The position numbers were made by a program, and so were the translations under genes. Positions 32,693-45,309 of a stretch of 64,000 bases of DNA are shown in pieces (position 1 is the first letter of the stretch; each line of letters opens with the position of its first letter). Under the pieces are notes generated by a model, which ran no database searches, was not told the origin of the DNA, and worked only from the letters and a program-made list of their open reading frames with translations. The stretch lies in NCBI GenBank assembly GCA_964017045.1, contig OZ024806.1, positions 23,846,003 through 23,910,002 on the forward strand, given 5' to 3'. Origin of the DNA: Omphiscola glabra (taxonomy: Eukaryota > Mollusca > Gastropoda > Lymnaeidae).

Positions 32693-33856
32693 TAACAAAA
32701 CTCTTTGGAATTAAATTCGGCGGAAATGTTTCAAATTGTGAAAACATCGTAAAAATATTACATTTAAAATTAACGCATTATGTAGAGCCCCATATAATTA
32801 TCAATTATCTTTGTTTAAAAGAGTTTTTTTATTGTGCATTTTTTTTGTAAAGAGAGAGATAGATAGAATAGTTGTAAAGATTGGATGTGCATTTAAAAAA
32901 TCAGCATTAAAAACATAATACATATACACACACACATAATTATCTCTGTGTGTGTGTGTGTGTGTTATTTTCATCTTATTTACATAAGTCGTTTAGAAAG
33001 AGATTATTTAACTTCCAACCACTTTTTAATAAATTTTACGTTAACTGTCTAAGGCTTAATTTCAATCTGTTTGTTCACCTTTGAAACAATCATTTCAGAA
33101 TAATGCAGATTTTAAGCATCCATTATTATCATACCGGTTTCTTTAAAACTGCTACTTTTTTCAGTTTACAAAAAAAAGAAAAAAAAAAATCCGTTCTCAC
33201 ATTTATTTTCCGATTACGGGCGGAAGTTCCCGGCCGTTCAATCTCTCTTCCCTTTGAACCGTTTTTTTTTGTTTTTGTTTTGTATTATTGCGCAGTCTCC
33301 ACCAAATGCCGGTGTTCCGACCGAGCCACGCAGCAGGAGGTGAGGGAGGGAGGGGGGGGGGGGAATGAGAGAAACGCACGGAGCAGTGTCTCCTAGCTAC
33401 CGCTTGTCAAAGTCGCGGAAATAAATTCCAAGTCTCGTGCTGGAGCCTCGCTTTGATGGTTGGCTGTTTGCAAATATCGAATCAGGATTGCGTTAGAGAA
33501 AGAAAAAAAAAAAGAAGAAATGAAATAATTAAAAATTACGTATTGGGGGGGAAAAAAGGTGTGTTCGTGGGGGCCGGGGGGGGGGGGATCTCTACACTGG
33601 GAGGGGAAAAAACCCGTCAGTAGAGAGTTAAGCTCGACATGGGTTTTATTCATTCTATTTTTCTTTCATTTCTCATTGTTTTGTTTTTTTAAAGAAAGGC
33701 AAAGGGCAGGGGGGGTGACGATGTTTTCTTGTGGGGGGGGGGGAATTGGTGCCTGGTTTCATTGCAAAATATTAAACTAGTTATTAAATAATTATTGATG
33801 TTTACATAGCCTGCACCAACCCCTCCCCTCAACTTCCTACAACGTAGGATGGGGGG
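32693..33856. other. Intronic spacer with microsatellites
   Basis: AT-rich with (GT)n at 32948-32964, CpG-rich sequence near 33210-33430 and several poly-G runs (33350, 33577, 33735). A possible 44-nt cassette exon at 33296-33339 is discussed in the findings. Confidence 0.4.
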
Positions 33857-34250
33857 TGGGTGGGTCTGATCGAGAGACTGATTGAGATTTCATGGGAGGG
33901 GGGGGTCTCATAGAGAGACTGATTGGGATTTCATGGGAGGGGGGGGGGTCTCATAGAGAGACTGATTGGGATTTCATGGGAGGGGGGGTCTCATAGAGAG
34001 ACTGATTGGGATTTCATGGGAGGGGGGGTCTCATAGAGAGACTGATTGGGATTTCATGGGAGGGGGGTCTCATAGAGAGACTGATTGGGATTTCATGGGA
34101 GGGGGGGGTCTCATAGAGAGACTGATTGGGATTTCATGGGAGGGGGGGTCTCATAGAGAGACATTGGGATTTCATGGGAGGAGGGGGGTCTCATAGAGAG
34201 ACTGATTGGAATGTCATGGGAGGAGGGGGGTCTCATAGAGAGACTGACTG
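33857..34250. repeat. About 40-bp minisatellite with variable G run
   Basis: Ten copies of a unit containing CTCATAGAGAGACTGATTGG then GATTTCATGGGAGGGGGGGT. The G run varies from 6 to 10 and accounts for most length differences. Confidence 0.93.
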
Positions 34251-34391
34251 GGTTTTGAATGATGAAGGGTAGTTCAACAGATGATATATTTAAAATATCA
34301 ACTCCCAGTAACGTGTATCCATTTTTGTTTTAGAACCGGATTGACTTAGGAGAGTTTCATGTGAATCCCGTGGTCTCAGGAAAGCGAGCGT
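34251..34391. other. Spacer
   Basis: Short unique stretch between arrays. Confidence 0.4.
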
Positions 34392-34610
34392 GGTGCTGGT
34401 TGAACTGTGGGTGTAATATTGGTAGTGGAGGGCGTGGGGCTGGTTGAAGTACGCGTGTAATGTTGGTAGTGGAGGGCGTGGGGCTGGTTGAAGTACGGGT
34501 GTAATGTTGGTAGTGGAGGGCGTGGGGCTGGTTGAAGTACGGGTGTAATGTTGGTAGTGGAGGGCGTGGGGCTGGTTGAAGTACGGGTGTAATATGGTAG
34601 TGGACGTTAT
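34392..34610. repeat. 44-bp minisatellite
   Basis: Five copies of a unit containing GGGCGTGGGGCTGGTTGAAG then TACGGGTGTAATGTTGGTAG. Confidence 0.93.
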
Positions 34611-34924
34611 TTGTATAGTAAACTATAGAATATGACAGGGTCCTCCAAAATAAATACATAAATAGTAGTGTATTTATTGCCTATGTACCAATGCCGACAG
34701 GCGGCATCATTACAACAGTGGCAAATTGAAACGTACTTGGAGGCGGGTGAGAGGTGGGCTGCGTATGTTTCCTCTATATTTCCTTGTTGTGGGAGGCTAG
34801 CTTTGATCTTCACACTGTGTAATATGGATATGCCGGCATTAGTATGGCACTTAGGGAGTGATGGGAGGAAAAACCTTCACAATTATCATTTCTATTGCGT
34901 TCAAGGATGAGCTGCAAAAACTTG
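34611..34924. other. Intronic spacer, no gene seen
   Basis: Unique sequence. A short frame at 34668-34910 shows no family resemblance. Confidence 0.4.
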
Positions 34925-35275
34925 ATGCATTTATTGGTAGCATTTATTTATTGGTAGCATTTATTGGTAGCATGTATTGGTAGCATTTATTGGTAACATT
35001 AATTGGTAGCATTTATTGGTAGCATGTATTGGTAGCATTTATTGGTAGAATTTATTGGTAGCATTTATCGGTATCAATTATTAGTAGCATTTATTAGTAA
35101 TGTTTATTGGTAGCATTTATTGGTAGCATTTATTGGTAGCATTTATTGGTAGCATTTATCGGTATCAATTATTAGTAGCATTTATTAGTAATGTTTATTG
35201 GTAGCATTTATCGGTATCATTTATTAGTAGCATTTATTGGTAATATTTATTGGTAGTATCTATTGGTATCTTGAA
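34925..35275. repeat. 13-bp minisatellite
   Basis: About 26 copies of GTAGCATTTATTG with blocks of the ATCGGTATCAATTATTA variant recurring three times. Confidence 0.93.
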
Positions 35276-35624
35276 GGTATAGAACTAAAGGAAATGCCGC
35301 ATGAACATTTTTAGTGATGGTCGTGGCACATCTGACACTTTTACCGCAGAGCGAGTGCCGGTCCAATAAAATGGAATTACCACCCCAACGTTTACAGTTA
35401 ACTTCCGGGTCAAAGTTGCGCAATATATGTATAAGCTAAAATATATTGCTACTGCCGACTCGCCGTGACGTCACTCAGGCCCCGGATAAAGGCTTTGCTG
35501 TATTTTTCACCAGGTTACTTGACGTTACTTGACGGTACTAAACGTTGGATGTCGTCTATAAATAGAAATCTAGTTTTGGGGGGAAGAGGGGGGGGGGTTT
35601 CTTTCTTTTATGAGCTGTGATATT
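35276..35624. other. Spacer with CRE motif
   Basis: Unique sequence containing a full CRE, TGACGTCA at 35466-35473, in a CpG-rich context. The right end has G-rich sequence. No exon seen. Confidence 0.35.
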
Positions 35625-35895
35625 TTTAGCTACTTTGATATTTCATAACCACTTTGATATTTCGTAACCACTTTGATATTTCATAACCACTTTGATATTT
35701 CGTAACCACTTTGATCTTTCGTAACCACTTTGATATTTCATAACCACTTTGATATTTCGTAACCACTTTGATATTTCATAACCACTTTGATATTTCGTAA
35801 CCACTTTGATATTTCATAACCACTTTGATATTTTGTAACCACTTTGATATTTCGTAACCACTTTGTTATTTCATGACCACTTTGATACTTAATAG
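35625..35895. repeat. 19-bp minisatellite
   Basis: About 14 copies of CCACTTTGATATTTCGTAA, with CGTAA and CATAA alternating. Confidence 0.94.
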
Positions 35896-36029
35896 CCGCT
35901 CTGATAGTCTTGGAGTCAGCATGCCCACTTCAGAGAGTGCCCCCACCTATGGTTAGTGCCCTAGTGCCCGTCCACCATTTAATTAAACCGTTCATGGGTT
36001 ATTGCGAATCTCCCCGTTAATAAATCTGC

Positions 36030-36240
36030 AGTCAACGAAACACATTGCGCGCGCATGCCCCCCACCCCCAGAATGAATGCTCTATTTGCGTTGGTGACAC
36101 CCGGGGCCCTCATTTATTACGGCGGCCAACACGGGCGGGTAAAGGTGTCTGACAATAGCTAGCAAACAAGGGGCATCATATTTTACGAATAAATTCCACC
36201 CCGCGAGGACAAGGCGAGACATGTTACCCGGTGTGTTTGT
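36030..36240. promoter_or_regulatory. Candidate intronic regulatory element
   Basis: A GC-rich non-repeat island with TGCGCGCGCATGC (NRF1-like, about 36045-36057), TTTATTACGG, AAAGGTGTCTGACAATAG (T-box-like plus SOX-like) and GCGAGGACAAGGCGAG. Evidence is composition and motifs only. Confidence 0.25.
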
Positions 36241-36459
36241 GGGTTTGGGGGATTTTGGAGGGGGGGGGGGTATGCTGGAAATCTCTGGGCGGTTACGAGA
36301 ATTTTAAGACTTTTTGGGGACATGATTGAGAATTGAGGTTTCTGACTGGAGCTCGGACTTGTGAAGAATTTAGTGTTAGCCTACATGGTGATATAGGTGT
36401 ACACGTACACGTGTGTGTGACTAGCTTGTGGGTAAGTCAGGTCTATTGAAAAATATATC

Positions 36460-36708
36460 AGCTTGTCATTTGACAGAAGAAATATCAGCATGTCCTTGAC
36501 AGACCAAATGTCAGCTTGTCGTGTGATAGAACAAAATGTCAGCTTGGTATGGGACGGAACAAATGTCAGCTTGTCGTGTGATAGATAAAAATGTCAGCTT
36601 GGTATGGGACGGAACAAATGTCAGCTTGTCGTGTGATAGAAAAAAAATGTCAGCTTGTTATGGGACAGAAAAAATGTTAGCGTGCCATGTGACAGAACAA
36701 ATGTTACA
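36460..36708. repeat. 27/28-bp minisatellite
   Basis: About nine copies of CAGCTTGTCGTGTGATAGA plus ACAAATGT, with GGTATGGGACGG alternating subtypes forming 55-bp dimers. Confidence 0.9.
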
Positions 36709-37243
36709 GTTATTTATTTATATAATAGAGACGACACTTACGAATATATATATATATAGTTTTCAAAGTAGATAGAGCACTCTCCTTTCAAATATTTGAG
36801 TCAAAGATTAACAACAAACTTGTGGCAGCGGAATAGTTAATCCTGCTACTGGACTAATTAATGATTTAAATTTTGATAGTTATGACAAAACAAAACAAAA
36901 AAAACACCCCAAAAAATGTGGTAAAATTATTATGTTAAATAGTAAAATAAAAGGTGATACTGATAATTCAAATAATGATAAAAGTGATAATAGTAATAAT
37001 CATTTACACTAATTAATAATTATAACGGCATAAATAATAATAAAAATTACGATGCTGATAAAGGTCAAAGTTGGCAAAATAATAAAATAATAATATTGAT
37101 AATAATATGATATTTATAATAATAATAAAATTAGAACTATAGAAAATAGATTGGCAACATCGCTTCCCCAACCGTTGCACATATGCCAGTATATGGATGC
37201 AGCAACGTACCGAACCAGAACCAGAACCAGAAGTAGTAATAAG

Positions 37244-37276
<33 letters not shown>

Positions 37277-37394
37277 AAATTCCTTATTATTATCTTTTCT
37301 TTTTTTAAATTTTTGCTAAACTTTAGTGATTTGAATTTTTTTTTAGGAAAAACCAGTAATAATTTGAGGACTTATCAGCACAGGTACGCCGTGA
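36709..37394. other. AT-rich spacer with ATA-type microsatellite
   Basis: Very AT-rich, with many AATAAT runs at 36930-37140 and an (ATA)n tract at 37248-37275 after an (AACCAG)n tract. Confidence 0.5.
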
Positions 37395-37450
37395 GCATGC
37401 TACCATAGCATGGAATGAGCGCTATATAAGTACTCCAATCCAATCAATCA
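37395..37450 (+). mobile_element. Possible LINE/SINE 3' tail
   Basis: TGGAATGAGCGCTATATAAG then TACTCCAATCCAATCAATCA resembles the GCGCTATATAA tails of L2/CR1-type elements. No upstream body was identified. Confidence 0.35.
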
Positions 37451-39539
37451 TACAATTATTTTCTATAGTTCTAATTAATTTTAATGTGTTTAACCAAGCA
37501 AATGACATCTTTCTTTTTTTTTCTTTTTTCTAAAGTCGTGCAAAAAATTAATTCTTGTAGTTCATGAACTTATTTCGTTTTATTTGCAAGAGTTTTAGAG
37601 TAAATTGCCCCTTGTGCAACCAGTCCTTTGGGCAACCACTTTCCTTAACGCTCGATATAGGCGATATATCAAAGCAAAGATATACCCAGTAGGCTCCCAT
37701 TGGTCTACTGTTCAGCTTTTTTCACTTACGGATCATTTACTGCCTTCTTGGAAGCCGGTATTAACAGCGACAATTCGACGAAAAAAAAAAACCCCCATCT
37801 TTTTGTGAAATTTTGAAGTAAAATTTTTGATTAGGTTATTTATCATTATTTATCATTAGTATTTGGCGTGAATGAGTTGCTAACATTAAGATAAGGTTGT
37901 GTAAAGGTTAAAATAGGCTGTAAACACTTTGAAATGTGTTAAATGTCATCGACAAGTCCGATTTCTTGCTGGTTGCACTTAGGGCTAATCACTGGTTGCG
38001 GGGCGGGCAGGTGGTTGCTTAAGGGGCTACTTGGACACCAGCATTTTTCTCTATTATTATGCTAGTTATCTGCTAGAACATCTCTAAACACTGCCAAGTC
38101 AGTGATTTCACTTGGTGCCCTTTAAGCAACCACTAATTTTTTTTTTTTTTTCACTTTGTAAAAGTTGTGAGGAAAAGTTACTCTAAGTTTTAAAACTGTT
38201 ATTGAAGATATTTTATGGATACCTATTAAAAGGAAAAAATTATTTTATTATTTTTATTATTTCAGAAATGTATTCCTGTTTTTTTTTCCCCCTTTAAAAT
38301 ACAAGTAACTTTTTTGGCTTGCCACAATATAAGAAAATGTCTTTAGAAAAAATAAAAATAATAATAATAAAAATAAGCCTCCCGTTATTGTGATTTGTGG
38401 TAGTCTTACAACGATATTTCGTCACAGGGTATCAGACAGCAATCTTCACGTCTATATCGTAGTGTTGAAATCCCACAGATTTGTTTCCCTTTCATTTTTA
38501 CCAAATCTATCAACGCAAAACAGCGGCAAATGGTCTTATTTTTAAGACATTGTACCAACATGTGTAATTTATGTATAAACATAAATTTTAAAAAAAAAGG
38601 AACTTACAAGTTCATAACATTATCACCGTCATCTTTCATAATTTTTTTAAAAAAAATGGTACATTAAGGAATTCAACTTAAATGCATCACCCCCCCCCCC
38701 CCACAACCTTTAAAAATAAAATAAAAATAAAGGGCAAGTCATCCAAACGTCGACCCCTTTCTCTTCCGGAAGCTGTTATCAAGCCATAAAATGCCGGGGT
38801 GGATTTCTTGTGTTGACGGAGCACGTCAGAATGCACGTCTACATCTGCCAAAACTCTGTCATCTGCGGGTGAAAGTTTGAAACCAACTTTCGAGGAGTTA
38901 TGTCCTGTCCCCCCCCCCCTACCCCCTCCGGAATGTGCGGCTGTCCAACTGATACTTCCGGAATTTGCCGCTCTTTCGTCAACAAACCCTTCCATCAAAT
39001 CGGATATCATCGTCCTACACTCTCAAAGGAAGCTTGTGGACTTATACGTTAGATGCGATAAACAGATTTTTAAAAATTATATTTCTGTAAACAATATTAC
39101 ACAACGTCAATAAACATACCAATAACTTTTGTTTTCTGTCCCTTTCAATATGTTTCCCTACCTCCGTTTCTTTCTGTTAATCTGTCTCTTTTTCCTTGCT
39201 TCAGCTTCTCTCTATTTATATATATATATATATATAAATAATTATTAATATAATTTTCTCTAGGTTTGAAAGTATAATGTAATGGTGACTCTAATAGCAC
39301 GCAAAATTAAATTCCTGGTAACTGCGCCAAATGAGATTCTTAAAAATCACCGCAATCTTTTGGTGCGTAAGATTTTCTTTCGCGTAACGGAAATAGTCTC
39401 AATGTAAACATGGCAAAATAATTTGGCAGCGTAGAAAAGGGGGGGGGGGGGTAATAGGAATACAAAGATATTTCAGTGGCTCGAAATACAAGATTTAGTT
39501 TGAGTACCTGGTTGGGGAGGGGTCATCATTTACTTGGAT
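37451..39539. other. AT-rich intronic spacer
   Basis: Long unique AT-rich sequence with poly-T (38138), poly-C (38690, 38908), (TA)n (39218-39234) and poly-G (39441) runs. No exon, zinc-finger sequence or complete element was recognised. Confidence 0.4.
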
Positions 39540-39722
39540 TATTATTATTAAGTAAATTACTTTACTTACATGCAATTTGACGAAAATTTGATCGTTTGAA
39601 CTGAAAATAAATTCGACCAAACTTCCGTTCGATTAAACTTCCCTACGATCGAATCTCCGTTCGATCGAAATTCAGTCGATCAATTTTCCGTCGACGAAAT
39701 TTCTTTCAAACAAATTTGCAGG
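39540..39722. mobile_element. Solo arm of the GATCAATTTTC foldback family
   Basis: It carries TTTGACGAAAATTTGATCG, TCGACCAAACTTCCGTTCGA and GTCGATCAATTTTCCGTCGA in the same order as one arm of the complete foldback element at 48954-49253. Only one arm is present. Confidence 0.6.
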
Positions 39723-41050
39723 CACCAACCTATTGTCCTTTGAAGGTGGTAATAAGGTCTTGTAAATATATAATGCCTATATTGAATATTGCTTCAAGGG
39801 CACTATATTCAGAAGGGCATAACACATCGTGGTTGTGGTGGCGGGGACGGTTATGCGTAATTTTGCTGGACCTTTCAAAGCTCAGGAGCCTAACACGCCT
39901 TTGTTTTCAGTCACAATTTCATGAACCTTTGACCCATTTACGTCACTTTAAATAATATGAAAAAAAAACAAAAGAAACAAAAAAACAATACTCTACTTTC
40001 ATACAGTAATCTAGGACACAAACTCATGTCTCTGAGATTTTAACCAGCGAGCGATCCGACGCTGAACAGGTGGTAGCCCCACAATAAAACAATACCCACT
40101 TTTTATTATTTAAAAACGTCTCTAACTGTCTCTTTGTATATTCATTTACAAACGGTTAAGACATCACCGATGCCTCACTCTATTCACCCCCCTCTCCGAC
40201 TCTCTCTCTCTCTCTCTTTCTCTCTTTCTTTCTCTTCGTCTTTCTCGTTCGTCACTCCAAAATCCTCTTCCCCCAATAATACTACAACTCGTTTGAAGAA
40301 GTTGAGTCCCTAACGAGGAATTAGCGAGTAACCGTGACTGCCCGTGGAGTTTTACACCGCCCTACACGCACTCGGGGAGCACAAGAAACGGTTCTTAATG
40401 GCCGGGGCAACAGGTGGTTGCCATGGGAATCCTGGCCCCGGACGGCTCTCTCGGAACCTGACACGAACGCGCCCTGACGAGTACTGTCCCATTTTATGGC
40501 TCCGGGCGTGGAGTTGTACGAGGGATGAGTGGGGGTTTGGGTGGGGCGTAAAAAGGGGGGGGGGTGACTTTAACAAGCCTCTATTTGAAAAAGAGTAGCC
40601 GAACTTGACATTGGGATTATAGGTACACGTAACATGGGATTATGGGTACATGTAACATTTGATTATAGGTACATGTAACATGGCCTTATGTAGCAAACCT
40701 GTGAGACTGGAGTCGTGATAGCGTGGTCAAAAAATCTTCTTTTTTCTTTTTAAAAAAAAGGTCATAATAAGATCCCATTAGCATAAGTCCTTATTTAAAT
40801 TTATTATTTATTTTTTTCCCCCTACGTTTATGACATTTCCAATGTACTTGCATCTGCTGAAAATGTCCACATTTGTATAATCTCACTTTTAAAGTTTTCA
40901 CCACGACAAATTCTAGTTTTCATCTTTCTATTTCGTTGCTTGTATTTATAAATGCCACTAGTTTTTTTTCTTCTTATAGTGCCGCATGATTGCATTAGTA
41001 TTAAAGCTAGAAAGAGTTTTCATCAATTACATGATTAAATGCATTAAATA
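39723..41050. other. Intronic spacer, no gene seen
   Basis: Unique sequence. CT-rich tract at 40198-40240, CpG-rich part at 40340-40520, poly-G at 40555. A short ACATGTAACAT-type repeat lies at 40618-40682. Confidence 0.4.
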
Positions 41051-41240
41051 AGTGATTCTCAACCTTCCTACTGCCGCCACCCTGTAATGCGGTTTCTTTT
41101 GCTGTGGCGACCCCTAAAACACAAAATTATTTTCTTTGTTACTTCATAACTGTAGTGTGTATGTGTTTATCGATGGACTTGGGTGACCCCGGTCCAAGGG
41201 CCGTTCAACCCCTAAAGGGGGTCTCGGTTGAGAACCACTG
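41051..41240. mobile_element. SPIN-related hAT MITE, older copy
   Basis: Ends AGTGATTCTCAACCTTCC and TCTCGGTTGAGAACCACTG are inverted terminal repeats of the SPIN type. The interior CTGTGGCGACCCCTAA, AAATTATTTTCTTTGTTACT and TCATAACTGTAG follows the SPIN order. Flanks GCATTAAATA and GCATTTAGATA are similar but not a clean duplication. Confidence 0.75.
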
Positions 41241-41288
41241 CATTTAGATACTTAACTATCTTAGCCTGTTAACTTTCCTAACTTCTAT

Positions 41289-41326
<38 letters not shown>

Positions 41327-42639
41327 TATAGCCCGCCAAACATTGGTGACAGCGATGTATAAACTTCCCAGGTACTTAAGTTACTAGTCAAAACATGAAC
41401 TCAAGTAGCGCACATTTAAGAATCCCACTTTTTGCTACACCCTTCCCCCATGATACGTCAATGCACACTTTTTATTTCACGCCCATGAACTATATTAAAT
41501 ATTATGATGTCCCAATGACTTTTAAACCGAATATTTTTCACACCATATTTAATTTGAGACGCTTTCATTTTCCGAAAAGAAAATATTACGCGTAAAACGC
41601 AGTTGCGTTATATAAAAAAATATCATTTATCGGGAATTATATTTTCCGCGCCATTTCATTCATTATTGAACAATACTTTCTTTCAAACATTTAGAATTAT
41701 TTATAAAATACTCTCAATACCAAATTCCCAGATTAGTAAACAGTTCACTAGAAAGCAGTCCACGAATCACACAAGAAGCATAATATATATAAGAGATGTA
41801 TAGTCTGATACGCTTGTTGGCGTAGAAGATCAGATTCTTGAAGGCCCGAGCGGGGAGGTGGGGGGAACACAATGAAATATTAAACGGAGCTCGACCCTCA
41901 CTTTTGAAATGCACCAGGCACGCCACTGACTGATAAATCCTTCTAGAACATGGCACACCTGTAAAATATGTTGGATATGAGTATGTTTAAAATAACATAT
42001 GACATATGAACATTCAAATTTTGATTTTGAAATTTAAAAATACCTATGTCTTGCCTCATAACATGGTAGGATTAGTGCTCTAGGTCAAAACAATTTTAAC
42101 AAATACAACTTAAATATCGTTCACTATTCTCCCTATAATCATTTATACCAAGAGATATTTCATTCATTGACTTTTTTGTTCAGGTAAACTATTCATTTAA
42201 ATATAGAGCAAAAAAATAGGGAAAAAAAAGTTTCCTAAAACAAACTTTAAGAAATCAAAATAATTTGAAGCTTAATTTGGGTTGAATTATTTTGGGAAAG
42301 TTTAAACACGTACGGTTTCATCCTTTTCTTTCTGTCTCCCTTTCTAAACCAACATTCCACTTGTTCAGACCACGTTTCTGGGAGGGGAGATCATGCTAGC
42401 GAGGTCACATGATACGGTAAGAGTTGTCCTCCCCCTGGTGCCACGGCCAATTACGGAACTGACTTATGCATGGGAAACGACTCTCACCGGCTTATTGGCA
42501 AAGTCGTGTAAGAAAGGGAGAGAAGATATAAAAGGAAAATATAGTACACGTAGGGGGCGAAGTTCACTCGCTTAGGTCCCCTGGCTCAGGTCGAAAGGAA
42601 GACACGAGTTTCTCACTGTGCAAAGTCTCATGAGTCTGG
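41241..42639. other. AT-rich intronic spacer
   Basis: Contains a (TA)n tract at 41290-41322. The remainder is unique AT-rich DNA, with a small CpG-rich part near 42360-42600. No exon seen. Confidence 0.4.
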
Positions 42640-42945
42640 CAGTTGTCTGTGTTCTGAGAGCTGTCCTCTTTGACTATAGCTGATGTATGTGGTCTAAGAG
42701 CTGCCCTCTTTGACTATAGCTGATGTATGTGGTCTAAGAGCTGTCCTCTTTGACTATAGCTGATGTATGTGGTCTAAGAGCTGCCCTCTTTGACTCTTGC
42801 TGATGTCTTTGGTCTAAGAGCTGTCCTCTTTGACTCTTGCTGATGTCTGTGTTCTAAGAGCTGTCCTCTTTGACTCTTGCTGATGTCTGTGGTCTGAGAG
42901 CTGTCCTCTTTGACTCTTCCTGATGTCTGTGATCCGAGAAGATAT
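42640..42945. repeat. 40-bp minisatellite
   Basis: About seven and a half copies of a unit containing CTAAGAGCTGTCCTCTTTGA then CTATAGCTGATGTATGTGGT. A right-hand subtype has CTCTTGCTGATGTCTG. Confidence 0.93.
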
Positions 42946-44019
42946 GCCCAATTAGTCTGCAAGCTGTCTATGCTCCAAAAGCAATTCTCCTTCAGTTGTG
43001 GTGTCCTCAGGGCCGTTCTAGGGGCTTGATGGCCACGGCAGTAGAATCATCGTAGGCCCTAGGCCATCGGCACTGTCGCAAAAAAAATGTATTTGTTGTA
43101 AGCCCTTTCCATTTAATGGAAATGTTGTGCGATGGTTAATATATATTATTATTAAAATTTTGGACTTTAGTCATTAATACCCATTAATTGCCATAAATAA
43201 TTGGGATTTTTAAAATTTAACCGAGCCTGTATAAGATGTAGTCAAAAAGTTAATATTATCTAATTATATTATTTTTATAAGAAATATTATTACAAATATT
43301 ATAAATCTGCATGTTTGGCTAAAATAAAAATAAATGACATGGATTTTTTTTTTCAAATTTGTTTATTATATATATTAGGGTGCATTCCTATTTGAAATGT
43401 CTTTTATAGAATGTCGTAGGCCCCTGAGGGTTTAAGGTCCCTGTAGGTTTGTCTCTAACAGTGCAACATCCTCATCCCGTTGTACTAACCGCCTGCACAT
43501 GAGCTCCATCTGGAAAGTAATAGTTGTAAGCTGCACCCCAATAAACTCAAGTTTCACGGGGGATAATAACCAGTTTATTTTAAACTCTCCAGTCCCCCCA
43601 TCAGCCGGGGTGTGATGGATGGCCATGTTGGTTCCGCGAGTAGCATCGGCACTGTCCGCATCTGAAGTGGAGCTCGGACAAAGGTGTTCATTAGGAGCTC
43701 GCGAGGCAGCGGCGAGAGATGGGTCTCCTGCATACCCCTACTGTGTCGTGCGTCGGGTTAAGAGCACCCCCTTCGGAGAAGACGGGACTCTTTTTTTATT
43801 AAGAGGCTGCTGACCAGAAGCTGTGGTCACTGTTAGTGGCAGGCCGAAGTAGATCGTTAAATGGTCAGTTTGGGCCGACATGATGGAGTGTGGTCGTTGG
43901 GTCAAACGGTCAGTCCTTATGAAAAAAGGTGTGAGGCTTGTATGAAGGAGTTTTTATAGTAGTCAGGTCTGGGTGAGGTCAAGGGTCATCTTCCCAAGGT
44001 TTAGAAAAGGGGCCGCAAG
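42946..44019. other. Intronic spacer, no gene seen
   Basis: CTCAGGGCCGTTCTAGGGGC near 43007 resembles the start of a CAGGGCC-type MITE, but no matching right end was found. A CpG-rich part lies at 43580-43760. Confidence 0.4.
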
Positions 44020-44300
44020 AGCAGAAAAGAGCAATGGGCAAAATGGGAGCTGAAGGAAACAATGGTTCACATGGGGGTATATATGAGCAGTTTGAGCAGA
44101 AAGAAGCAACTAGAGCAGAAGGGAGCAGTTATAGGATTAATTTGGTCAGGGCAGAGCAATAAGAACGAAAATGGTAGCATAAATGAGCAGTTGGAGTAGA
44201 ATAGGGCAAAGAGAAAAGTGGGATAAGACGGTAGCAATGGTAACAATGGAGAGCATATAGGAGCGGTTGGAGCAGATGGGAGCAATGCAAACAACTTGGG
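44020..44300. repeat. Degenerate GAGCAG-type repeat
   Basis: Irregular copies of GGGAGCAATGG / GAGCAGTTGGAGCAGA over about 280 bp; period near 12-24 bp, old and diverged. Confidence 0.6.
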
Positions 44301-45103
44301 AATCTGGGAAGAGCTACCCAATCAAATGGTCCAAAGTCCAATAATTTTTTAGGAAAAAAATGGAGTTATATTATTATCCGACGACAAACCCTGGGTAGAC
44401 AGTATGTCGTTATGTCGGTAAATTGTCAAATTTGTTATCATTAGGTAACATTATCTTATTATAAGATAAATTTTATAAAAAAAATTTTTAAAGATTATTT
44501 ATTCTCTGTTTGTACTGTTTGCCGCCGGAAGCTTCTAGTTTTGGTTCGCCTACTTAGTTTTTATTTTTATATTTCCCATTAATGTGTAAGACGAAGATGA
44601 CGTTCATCAACATGCAATGACGTAGTGACGTAATGACGCAGTGACGTTATGTTTTTTGTTGTATTTGAATACGTTTCAAACATTTCCATGTCAACATTTT
44701 CACAACAGTTTTTCCCCCAGCAAACAGCTAAAAGAAAGCAATGCACTTTTAAAAATATTTTGATCTTAACAAATAAAGACTTCCAGGTCTATTTTTAAAA
44801 AAAAAAGAATTAAAGAATTAAAGCTTTGGAAAACGATATTTGTGAAAATAAGTGAACATTCTCAACCAAAGTGACTTATTAAAACAAACAAAAAGACCTT
44901 GAATAATCATATAAAAACAACATAAATTTTAAAAAAAAACATTAATAAAAGTGTTGAACTTTATTCATATTCATGAACAAAGTCAATTTTGAAAAAAAAA
45001 ATATTTTTTTTAACAAAACAGAAGTTGCATGGTCATAATCAACAGAAGTTGTTCCAAGTGCCAAAATTTTTAATTGGATTCTTTTCTAAACGTCCATACT
45101 CTA
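44301..45103. other. AT-rich spacer with TGACG cluster
   Basis: AT-rich. At 44616-44650 there is a run of four TGACG-containing 9-mers (AATGACGTAGTGACGTAATG then ACGCAGTGACGTTATG), almost repeated at 46854-46889. Confidence 0.5.
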
Positions 45104-45289
45104 GAGCAGGCCAGCACAACGCAAAATGTAAGGCGGGCCGTAATATATTATGAAAAACTTTTGCGGGCCGAAAGAAAATAGGACAAGGGGAAAGTATTAG
45201 TAAAATAATAATACAAAAATATATATATTTCGTTACTTCGCGGGCCACAAAGTGGGCTCTGGCGGGCCGTATGTTGTGCAGGCCCGCTC
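45104..45289. mobile_element. hAT-like MITE, GCGGGCC-rich
   Basis: GAGCAGGCCAGCACAAC at the left and, reverse-complemented, GAGCGGGCCTGCACAAC at the right form a 15-of-17 inverted repeat around a 150-bp interior with repeated GCGGGCCG. Such rules are typical of hAT MITEs. No target duplication found. Confidence 0.65.
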
Positions 45290-45309
45290 CAAGAACACCG
45301 CGACGGCAA

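Noticed and set aside
12537..34420. AACTGTGG strings as possible zinc-finger (CVNCG) codons
   Set aside because: Neighbouring codons do not encode the GATA finger (no CxxC spacing, no W-R-R-D/T block) in any frame.
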